A DNA stretch of 64,000 bases, taken from an uncultured Clostridia bacterium (GTDB taxonomy: Bacteria; Bacillota; Clostridia; Christensenellales; Borkfalkiaceae). The DNA is taken from NCBI GenBank assembly GCA_934254825.1, contig CAKQMB010000010.1:1-64000 (forward strand). The letters run 5' to 3'. Under the pieces are notes generated by a model that saw only the letters and a list, made by a program, of their open reading frames with translations, ran no database searches and was not told the DNA's origin. Shown here in pieces: positions 57,070-64,000 of this stretch. The first letter of the stretch is position 1. Each line of letters opens with the position of its first letter. The position numbers and the translations under genes were made by a program.

Positions 57070-57894
57070 TTAATCGAATATATCTTCGAAAAGTTTCATT
57101 TTCGATTTTTTGAGAATTTTACAAATGATTTTCGTCGTCGTTTTAGGCATAAGTTTGTAAAAGAAATTCATAAGCTTCGCGTCGAAACCGAAAATCATTC
57201 TTCTTTTGCCTTTTTCTATGCCTTTGAAGATTTTATCCGCCATTTTTTCGGCGGGCATACTCATTTTATAAAGTAATTTGTTTTCTTCGAACGAGGTGTT
57301 TTGCAAGCGGAAAATATCCGTGCGCGCAAATCCCGGCATAACCGTTGCCACATACGCTTTCCCTCTCAATTCCTCGCCGAGAATTTCGGAATAGGCTTTG
57401 AAAGCGGATTTCGAAGCCGAATACGCCGAAGTTCCGACGATAGAACAAAGCGCGGACGCGCTCGATACGTTCACGATTATCGGTTTTTTAACGCCGTCCG
57501 TCAAACCGAACAAAGCCTCGACGGCGTAAATCGCCGAAAAAAAGTTTGTTTTCATAACGCTTTCCGTATCTTCCGAAGAAACGCCGATCGCTTTTTCAAA
57601 CGGCGGAAAAACGCCCGCGCAATTTATTATTCCGTCGATATGTCCGCAAGTTTTCTTTATATCGGCGGCAAGCTTTTCCCAGTTTTCCTTTACGGTAACG
57701 TCGAAAATTTCGGTGTGAAGAAGTTCCGCTTTTTCGCCGAGCTTTTCTTTGAAATCACGGAATTTCTCTTCGCTTCTGCCGATACCGAAAACCATACAAT
57801 TCTTTCCGATAAGTTTTTCGGCAATGAGTCTGCCGAGCCCCGACGACGCGCCCGACACGACGAATATTTTGTTTTTAAGATCGTTTTTACTCAT
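57070..57894 (-). CDS. Short-chain dehydrogenase/reductase, 274 aa
   Basis: ATG 57894 is chosen; TTG 57900 is an alternative. The N-terminal nucleotide site is VVSGASSGLGRLIAEKL, and the catalytic stretch is VNVSSASALCSIVGTSAYSASKSAFKAY, with Ser, Tyr and Lys in place (YSASK). A basic Arg in GIGRSEEKFRD suggests NADP. The C-terminal 40 residues are hydrophobic and basic, as in lipid- or steroid-acting SDRs. The substrate is unknown. Confidence 0.88.
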   Translation of the reverse strand: MSKNDLKNKIFVVSGASSGLGRLIAEKLIGKNCMVFGIGRSEEKFRDFKEKLGEKAELLHTEIFDVTVKENWEKLAADIKKTCGHIDGIINCAGVFPPFEKAIGVSSEDTESVMKTNFFSAIYAVEALFGLTDGVKKPIIVNVSSASALCSIVGTSAYSASKSAFKAYSEILGEELRGKAYVATVMPGFARTDIFRLQNTSFEENKLLYKMSMPAEKMADKIFKGIEKGKRRMIFGFDAKLMNFFYKLMPKTTTKIICKILKKSKMKLFEDIFD

Positions 57895-57937
57895 CGTCAA
57901 CCAGCCGCGACGGTTAATTTATTTTAAACTCGCCGTT

Positions 57938-58648
57938 TTATTTTTTAACTCGCTTTTTCCCGTCGATAATCTGCAAAATCAACGCTGCCGCAAGCGGAAT
58001 CCACACAGCCGCGACGGCAAAATAACCGAACGCTTCCGATAAAAGCGTACCCGCGACAACCCCGCTCACAAACAAAAGCATAAACGAAAGAAAGTAAACG
58101 CCCTCGAAAAGCTTGGATTTGTTTTTCTCTATCGCGCCGAGCGTGAGATTCTGAACGGCAAGTCGCAAATTGTTGGTACACATAACCGACGTAAATCCGC
58201 TTTCGCCCACCATACGGAAAAATTCGTATTGAAGGGCGCACGAAAAGGATATGATAAGGTTTAAGGCGAGTTTGTTGTCGTCGCCCTTTTCCGCCATAAT
58301 CACGCAAGCGCCTACGGCTACGGCTTCGGTCGCAATCGAAATAAAATTACCCGATTTGACCTTTCCGAGAGCCGCCGCCGCGGCGACTCCGACAACAAAC
58401 GCCACGATCGACAAAAGAAGATAGCCGAAAGGCTTCCCCTCTATGACGAAAATAGCGCATTTTATTATATTGCCCGTCTGCATGTTGGCAAATACGCCGT
58501 CTAAAAGAACGTATGCGTACGCGCTGAAATAGCCGCCTATAAGCGTGAAAAGCCATGCCGTGAAAAGAGGAAGCAACGGCTTTTTATTTTCTTTTTTACC
58601 GTCAGTCAAGTTCGATGTAGCTGTCACGCTCTGCTCCGACCGAAACAT
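57938..58648 (-). CDS. YoaK-family (DUF1275) membrane protein, 236 aa
   Basis: The product has six membrane segments and DGVFANMQTGNIIKCAIFV, a DUF1275 signature (the QTGN motif). ATG 58648 lies inside the end of purA by 47 bases; a TTG at 58609 overlapping the purA stop is another possible start. The function is not known; members are suspected small-molecule carriers. Confidence 0.82.
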   Translation of the reverse strand: MFRSEQSVTATSNLTDGKKENKKPLLPLFTAWLFTLIGGYFSAYAYVLLDGVFANMQTGNIIKCAIFVIEGKPFGYLLLSIVAFVVGVAAAAALGKVKSGNFISIATEAVAVGACVIMAEKGDDNKLALNLIISFSCALQYEFFRMVGESGFTSVMCTNNLRLAVQNLTLGAIEKNKSKLFEGVYFLSFMLLFVSGVVAGTLLSEAFGYFAVAAVWIPLAAALILQIIDGKKRVKK

Positions 58649-59873
58649 ATTTTATCTTGCAACCGACTGCTTTTTCGAGGTAACGTATATACTTGATAGC
58701 GTTTTCGGGAAGATCTTCGGCTTTTCTGCATTTTGATATATCCGTTCCGAAACCGTCGAGATATTCGTAAATCGGCTTCGCTCTGTCAAGCTCTTCGCCG
58801 AACGGAAATTTCTCAACTCTCTTACCGTCGATCTCGTACGCTACGCATACGGGAATTTTCTTCATATACGACAAAACGTCGATTTTCGTAAGCGCGATAT
58901 AGGTTGCGCCCTGAATTTTAACGCCGTAACGGGAAGCGACGACGTCAAATCCGCCCACTCTTCTCGGTCTGCCCGTAGCGACCCCGTATTCACCGCCCGC
59001 CTGACGAAGTTCTTCGGCTTCGTCGCCGAACATTTCGCAGGTGAAAGGTCCTTCGCCTACGCAGGTGGAATAAGCTTTCATAACGCCCACGACGTTATCG
59101 AGTTTGTGTTCGGGAATACCCGCGCCGATGGGAGCGTATGCCGCGATCGTCGAGGACGAAGAAGTGTACGGGAAAATACCGAAATCGATATCGCGGAGCG
59201 CGCCGAGCTGAGCTTCGAACAAAAGGTTTTTGCCTTCCTTTACGGCTTCGTCGAGATATTCGCCCACGTCGCAGACGTAATCTACGAAAGGAGTACCGAA
59301 TTTGTCGAGCCAGGCGTACATATCCTCGGCTTTAACGGGAGGAACGCCGTACGCGGTTACGAGAAGGTTTTTCCATTCCACGATATCGGCGATCTTGCCT
59401 TTAAGCGAAGCAAGGTGCTTCAAATCGCCCATACGGAAAGTCTTTTTCATATATTTATCCGAATATACGGGCGCAATTCCGCGGCGGGTCGAACCGAATT
59501 TTCTGTCCTTTAATCTGTCCTCTTCGAGACCGTCCAGAAGCTTGTCGTAAGGCATACAGATTGTCGCCTTGTCGCTTATTTTAAGGTGTTTCGGAGTGAT
59601 TTCTATGCCTGCCTTACGGAGTTTTTCGATCTCGCCCGCAAGGTGCTCTATATCGATAACCATTCCGGGACCCATAACGTTTACCGTTTCGTCTCTTAAA
59701 ATTCCCGAAGGAAGAAGATTGAGGGCGAATTTACCCTTTTCGTTCACAACGGTGTGTCCCGCGTTATTTCCGCCCTGATAACGGATGATAACGTTGTAAT
59801 TTTCGGAAAGAAGGTCAACCATTCTGCCCTTTCCTTCGTCGCCCCAGTTGATACCTACGATTGATGTAAGCAT
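58602..59873 (-). CDS. purA: Adenylosuccinate synthetase, 423 aa
   Basis: The product begins MLTSIVGINWGDEGKGRMVDLLSE, the GDEGKG loop, then RYQGGNNAGHTVV and GVMKAYSTCVGEGPFTCEM. Full length. It makes adenylosuccinate from IMP on the path to AMP. purB follows upstream on the same strand, so the two steps to AMP are together. Confidence 0.97.
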   Translation of the reverse strand: MLTSIVGINWGDEGKGRMVDLLSENYNVIIRYQGGNNAGHTVVNEKGKFALNLLPSGILRDETVNVMGPGMVIDIEHLAGEIEKLRKAGIEITPKHLKISDKATICMPYDKLLDGLEEDRLKDRKFGSTRRGIAPVYSDKYMKKTFRMGDLKHLASLKGKIADIVEWKNLLVTAYGVPPVKAEDMYAWLDKFGTPFVDYVCDVGEYLDEAVKEGKNLLFEAQLGALRDIDFGIFPYTSSSSTIAAYAPIGAGIPEHKLDNVVGVMKAYSTCVGEGPFTCEMFGDEAEELRQAGGEYGVATGRPRRVGGFDVVASRYGVKIQGATYIALTKIDVLSYMKKIPVCVAYEIDGKRVEKFPFGEELDRAKPIYEYLDGFGTDISKCRKAEDLPENAIKYIRYLEKAVGCKIKYVSVGAERDSYIELD

Positions 59874-59954
59874 ATTTAATCTCCTGTATTTAATAAAAAT
59901 TTTTATCGTATTTTAATCGTCTTTTTATTCGCCCGCCGTAGCCGACGAAGCCGC

Positions 59955-61385
59955 TCAGACGTTTACTACCGCTTTCAGACCCAAAAGGTCGGCGTTTTTG
60001 TCGAGTATGTCTTTTTTAACGTCCGCAAGGAACAATTCCGTCTGCCGTTTCGCAAGCCCGCAAAAGCCGTGCGCGTTCATCGTTTTTTCTATTTCTTCTC
60101 TCGTAAGACCAAGCTCATCATCATTCAAAAGTCGGTCTATAAGATCATTATCGCCGCCTTTTTCCTTGACGTTGCGCCCCGCCTCTATCGAGTGAACGCG
60201 GATTTTTTCGTGCGCGACCTGTCTGTCGAAACCCTTTTCCTCGACAAGGTACATAAGCACGTTTTCCGTCGCCATAAACGGAAGTTCGCTGTTAAGATTT
60301 TTTTCTATTACTTTCGGATAAACTCTTAAACCCGAAATTACGTTTATATAAAGATTGAGTATTCCGCTCGTCGCGAGAAACGCTTCGGGAACGGAAATGC
60401 GTTTATTCGCCGAATCGTCGAGAGTGCGTTCGAGCCACTGCTGAGCCTCCGTTATCGCGGGGTTTAAACTGTCGATCATAACGTATCTCGCGAGCGAAGC
60501 TATTCTTTCGCTTCTCATCGGGTTTTTCTTATAAGCCATTGCCGACGACCCGATCTGATTTGTTTCGAACGGCTCGTCGACCTCTTTCATATGACACATA
60601 AGCCTTATGTCGGAAGAGAATTTCGCCGCCGACTGAGCTATATCGGACAACACGCTAAGAACGTAAGAGTCTATTTTTCTCGAATACGTCTGTCCCGAAA
60701 CGGGAACGATTTTATCGAAACCGAATTTTTCGGCGATAAGTTTTTCGAGCTTGAAAACCTTTTCCTCGTCGTTGAAAAGTTGAAGAAAGCTCGCGCCGGT
60801 ACCCGTGGTACCCTTGCAACCGAAGAAAGCCAAAGCCGAAAGCTCGAAATCGAGGCGTTTTAAATCCTCCGCAAGGTCGTTGAGCCAAAGAGTGGCTCTT
60901 TTGCCGAGAGTTGTGGGCTGAGCCGCCTGAAAATGCGTGTATGCGAGAATCGGGAGATCCTTATATTCGTCCGCAAAATCGTAAACGGCTTTTACGGCGT
61001 TCACGAGAAGCGCCTTTATTTCGTTTAAGCCCTCGCGCATAAGAATTATGTCCGTATTATCGGTCACGAAACACGAAGTCGCGCCGAGATGGATTATCGG
61101 GCGCGCGGAAGGACAAACCTCGCCGTAAGCGTAAATATGCGCCATAACGTCGTGGCGGAGCTTTTTCTCGAACTCGTTTTCCTTATCGTAATCGATATCG
61201 TATATATGCGCCTTCATTTCGGCTATCTGTTCATCCGTTATCGAAAGCCCGAGCTGTTTTTCGCTTTCCGCAAGCGCGACCCAAAGCTTTCGCCAGGTGG
61301 AATATCTGTTATCCGGAGAAAATATCCGCTGCATTTTTTCGTCCGCATATCTTTCGCAAAGCGGACTTACATATTTATCATTCAT
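59955..61385 (-). CDS. purB: Adenylosuccinate lyase, 476 aa
   Basis: ATG 61385 behind GGGGAGGCTTCGAAAATT is preferred over the upstream in-frame start. The product has the fumarase-superfamily signature GSSAMAYKKNPMRSERI and the His-containing THFQAAQPTTLGKR. It splits adenylosuccinate and SAICAR. Full length. Confidence 0.96.
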   Translation of the reverse strand: MNDKYVSPLCERYADEKMQRIFSPDNRYSTWRKLWVALAESEKQLGLSITDEQIAEMKAHIYDIDYDKENEFEKKLRHDVMAHIYAYGEVCPSARPIIHLGATSCFVTDNTDIILMREGLNEIKALLVNAVKAVYDFADEYKDLPILAYTHFQAAQPTTLGKRATLWLNDLAEDLKRLDFELSALAFFGCKGTTGTGASFLQLFNDEEKVFKLEKLIAEKFGFDKIVPVSGQTYSRKIDSYVLSVLSDIAQSAAKFSSDIRLMCHMKEVDEPFETNQIGSSAMAYKKNPMRSERIASLARYVMIDSLNPAITEAQQWLERTLDDSANKRISVPEAFLATSGILNLYINVISGLRVYPKVIEKNLNSELPFMATENVLMYLVEEKGFDRQVAHEKIRVHSIEAGRNVKEKGGDNDLIDRLLNDDELGLTREEIEKTMNAHGFCGLAKRQTELFLADVKKDILDKNADLLGLKAVVNV

Positions 61386-61525
61386 AATTTTCGAAGCCTC
61401 CCCGAAAACAAACAGAAGTATTATATTACTTTCGCTTCCGTTTTGCAATCGGCTGAATATGTTTTAACCAAAATATTTATTTATATCTCCTATTACCGCC
61501 GCGAAAAATTTTCCGCCGCGAAAGC

Positions 61526-64000
61526 TTACCCGAAAATCATTCCGAGATACTTGAAGAAGAATTTGTACAGGAACACGAACGTCGGGAAAACAAGGAAGAA
61601 CGCGATTAAAGCCGCCGTAAGAGCATACGCCATATACGGGATAACGATCTCCGCTTTTTCGAGAACGAAAGGCATTTTCTTCTTTAACGCCATATAAAGC
61701 GCGACGATAAGTCCGCCCGCGATTATTCCGAACAAAATGTATTTATAATAAGGGGATCTGTACTTTATCGTAACGTTGTTCACGCCCTCTTCGAGTTCGA
61801 TTATCATAAAATCGAGATCGTTTTCGATAAGCGCGGTTTTCTTTCCGTTCACCTTTACTTCGTAACCTTCCAGATCGACGTAATTAAGGTAAAGATACTG
61901 CCCTTTTTTCGCAGTGAATTCGGAAATTATTATCTCGTTTTTCGCCAATTTGTAATCGACGGCGTTTTCTTCGAGTTTTGCTTTGAGCGCGGGGATATCG
62001 GAAGCGGTAATCCTGCTCTTCCCCGAGACCGAACCGTTCAAAAAGTCGTAAACGGCGACTTCGGATACCGTTCTGCTGTTTTTCCCCGGAACTTTGAGTT
62101 CGCATCCGTCCACGACGGCGCACATGGGAAGTACGTTTTCGTTTTCGTAAACGATATATTTCGGCGTGTTTATCTGAACGGTAACTTCTTTGCCGTCTTC
62201 GAGATAAATACGAAGCGCGACGAAGGCGTTGGAACCGCTCGACGATTTGCCGTAATTAAACATCGCTTCCGCGCTTTCGAAATCGCTCGTATTGAAAATT
62301 ATATACGCCGACGACTCGCCCGAAACCTTGTAAGCCGAACCGCTCTTTTTCCATTTTTCGGACTCTATCGTATTCATTTTATCGTCGCCGTTCAACGAAA
62401 AACTTTTAAGCTCGGCAGTGATGCGATGCCCTACGACCCTTACCGTTTTGACTTTGGAAGAATAATCGGCAAAATAGAACAGATTGCCGTTTAAATAGCA
62501 CCCGTAACCGCCGTTTTCGGCTTTTATCGAAACGGAAATGTCGGTTTTGGGAACAAGCCCCTCGAAGTCTCCTTTCGGCTCGTCGACAAAATGCACTCTT
62601 TCCCCGCCGTTACCGCTGTTTACGACGATCTCGGCGCACGGTTTTTCAAAGCCGTATATGTCCGTCTTTTTATAATAACTTTTGCCGATCGCGTTGCTTT
62701 CGTCGCCGTCGTAAAGATTATAAACGATATATTTATACCCTATGACCGCGTCGGAAAACACTCCGCCGTTATGAGTTTTAGTGCTGTTCTGCCCGTTCCC
62801 CGCATACTCGAATCTTGTTTGAACGGTAATGTTTTTTGCGTCCGCCATAGAACTGAAAAGCGACTGCGCATAGCCGTGATGAACAAGCGGAGAGTCGGAC
62901 GAAATGTAGTATTTGTAGTTTTTATACCGATAGTAATTCTCGCCGTAAGTTTCGTTTACTCCGTTTACGATCTCGTTGTACGCCGAATAATTTTCCATAG
63001 ATCCGCCCTGGCGATCGCCTTTGACGAGCGAAAAATTGAAAAACACCGTCTGCGAAAGCGACAAAACGCACAACACGCAGGCTATATCCCTGAATTTTAC
63101 GTTGAGATACTTAACGAGAATAAGCGTAGCGACAAAGACAAGGGTTACGACCATAAATAATATCATCGTTGCTTCGAGTCCGCCCTCGGAATGAGCGAAA
63201 ACGGGGAAAAAGTCACCGAAAGGCATATTGCTTTCGCTCATCGAATTCCATTTCATAAACGCCGAAACGAGCTTGCTCGTTTTAAATTCTCCGTCGTAAA
63301 TGAAATTGAAAAATCTGAACGTGAAGAACACGCCGGCTATGACGAGAAGACATATCGCGCCCGCGCCGATATAAGCTTTGGTTTTCGCCTTTTTATCTTC
63401 CGTTTTAACGGCTTCGCCGTCGGCGGGATTATCCGTTTTTTCGCCGTTCGGCTCTTCCTTTTCTCTCCTCTTTTCGATAATCATCGTAAGTCCTTTCGCG
63501 GCGACTATCAGTCCGAAGCCGTCCAGAAGGAAACCGAAACGAAGCGCGTATGACATATACGAACCCATATTGAGAAGAAGCATACTTTCGTTCACTACGC
63601 ACGGCAAGATAAGAATAAGAAAAGCGATTATCGAAAACAACGCGAATTTATCGCCTTTTTTGGAACACACGAAATAATAACAACCGAGGAAAATAAAGGT
63701 CGAATTACAGAAAATATAGGCAAATTTTTCGTAAAGATGCTCGACGAGCTGACCTTTGTCGAGATTGGATTTGGATAACACTTTGAAAATTTCCGAGAAA
63801 ATACCCGTATTTCTGCCCGCTTTCGTGTACGCGTAAAGAGCGGGAAACATAAGCGGCAAAGCTATCGCGACCGCCAGCACGAACCCGAAACACATTCTCG
63901 TGAGTTTATGTTTTCTCTCCTCTTTGTCCACGCAGAAAACGATATACGCCGTAAGCACGGGGAAAAGAAGGAAAAACGAAAAGCAGGCTATCGAAAAGCA
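61526..64000 (-). CDS. YfhO-like large membrane protein, partial (5' end beyond the window)
   Basis: The frame runs from its stop at 61526 to the window edge with no stop, so the N-terminus is missing. At least 825 codons are present. Membrane segments near the start of the visible part (FVLAVAIALPLMFPALYAY, FALFSIIAFLILILPCVV, YIGAGAICLLVIAGVFFTF) are followed by a long soluble part with beta structure, and one segment near the end (YILFGIIAGGLIVALYMAL). This matches YfhO-type proteins, linked to glycosylation of teichoic acids. Function inferred from family only. Confidence 0.78.
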   Translation of the reverse strand, partial: CFSIACFSFFLLFPVLTAYIVFCVDKEERKHKLTRMCFGFVLAVAIALPLMFPALYAYTKAGRNTGIFSEIFKVLSKSNLDKGQLVEHLYEKFAYIFCNSTFIFLGCYYFVCSKKGDKFALFSIIAFLILILPCVVNESMLLLNMGSYMSYALRFGFLLDGFGLIVAAKGLTMIIEKRREKEEPNGEKTDNPADGEAVKTEDKKAKTKAYIGAGAICLLVIAGVFFTFRFFNFIYDGEFKTSKLVSAFMKWNSMSESNMPFGDFFPVFAHSEGGLEATMILFMVVTLVFVATLILVKYLNVKFRDIACVLCVLSLSQTVFFNFSLVKGDRQGGSMENYSAYNEIVNGVNETYGENYYRYKNYKYYISSDSPLVHHGYAQSLFSSMADAKNITVQTRFEYAGNGQNSTKTHNGGVFSDAVIGYKYIVYNLYDGDESNAIGKSYYKKTDIYGFEKPCAEIVVNSGNGGERVHFVDEPKGDFEGLVPKTDISVSIKAENGGYGCYLNGNLFYFADYSSKVKTVRVVGHRITAELKSFSLNGDDKMNTIESEKWKKSGSAYKVSGESSAYIIFNTSDFESAEAMFNYGKSSSGSNAFVALRIYLEDGKEVTVQINTPKYIVYENENVLPMCAVVDGCELKVPGKNSRTVSEVAVYDFLNGSVSGKSRITASDIPALKAKLEENAVDYKLAKNEIIISEFTAKKGQYLYLNYVDLEGYEVKVNGKKTALIENDLDFMIIELEEGVNNVTIKYRSPYYKYILFGIIAGGLIVALYMALKKKMPFVLEKAEIVIPYMAYALTAALIAFFLVFPTFVFLYKFFFKYLGMIFG

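Overview
The window joins two kinds of DNA. Positions 1 to about 32.9 kb are a visibly AT-richer mobile element that continues beyond the left edge. Positions about 33.0 to 64 kb are a chromosome of the Clostridia type (Bacillota): a sporulation-type YlbJ protein, a GGAGG-dominated start-site pattern, RNase P RNA, ribosomal proteins L31 and L32, and a Pta-AckA acetate pathway. I cannot place the host below class level. The element has no recognisable virion structural genes or conjugation genes in this window. It could be a plasmid-like integrative element, a conjugative element or a large prophage.

Element layout. 1-0.7 kb: a 75-bp tandem repeat, a terminator, then a roughly 470-nt highly structured RNA with its own terminator. 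0.7-5.1 kb: small hypothetical genes with duplicated 43-nt structured leaders, and the first copies of an element-wide control motif (TGTCTAAATATA). In two promoters this motif lies in the 17-bp spacer between the -35 and -10 boxes. 5.1-8.1 kb: a retron-like non-coding RNA, an interrupted tRNA-Thr or Y-RNA-like gene, a Ro60-like (DUF2828, vWA) protein, and another structured RNA. 8.1-11.8 kb: a ubiquitin-like conjugation cassette (small partner protein, Ubl, E2-like, JAB peptidase, E1/ThiF). 11.8-14.9 kb: a reverse transcriptase flanked by three further copies of the same two-hairpin RNA motif, then RNase HI and a lectin-like LRSP-domain protein. 15-24.2 kb: an RNA-repair island (polynucleotide kinase-HD, RlaP-type nucleotidyltransferase, metallophosphatase, RNA ligase) around an array of 12 tRNAs whose longer spacers are themselves structured RNAs. 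24.2-32.8 kb: MazF, three tyrosine-recombinase-type proteins, excisionase, cytosine methyltransferase, an RlmN-like radical SAM protein and archaeal-type peptidyl-tRNA hydrolase. The right end carries a 14-bp inverted repeat and a 17-bp tandem repeat.

Reading the element as a system: much of it concerns RNA, namely making tRNAs, repairing broken RNA ends, binding misfolded or Y RNAs, recycling peptidyl-tRNA, and reverse transcribing a family of small RNAs. The best candidate for a new system is the RT at 12.1-13.2 kb with four related RNAs (5.13, 11.79, 13.25 and 13.42 kb), beside a Ubl-conjugation cassette and an interrupted tRNA next to a Ro60-like gene.

The chromosomal part is ordinary housekeeping: rarA, ylbJ, coaD-rsmD-queH, an mreB homologue, maf, rnpB, yqhQ::prmC-prfA, rpmE, PAP2 phosphatase with a DUF368 (PopT-type) lipid-carrier translocase, a MerR-controlled aldo-keto reductase pair with an ECF transporter, rpmF-yceD, ackA-pta-tmcAL, purA-purB and the end of a YfhO-like membrane protein. 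It carries short dispersed repeats, including a MITE-like inverted repeat.
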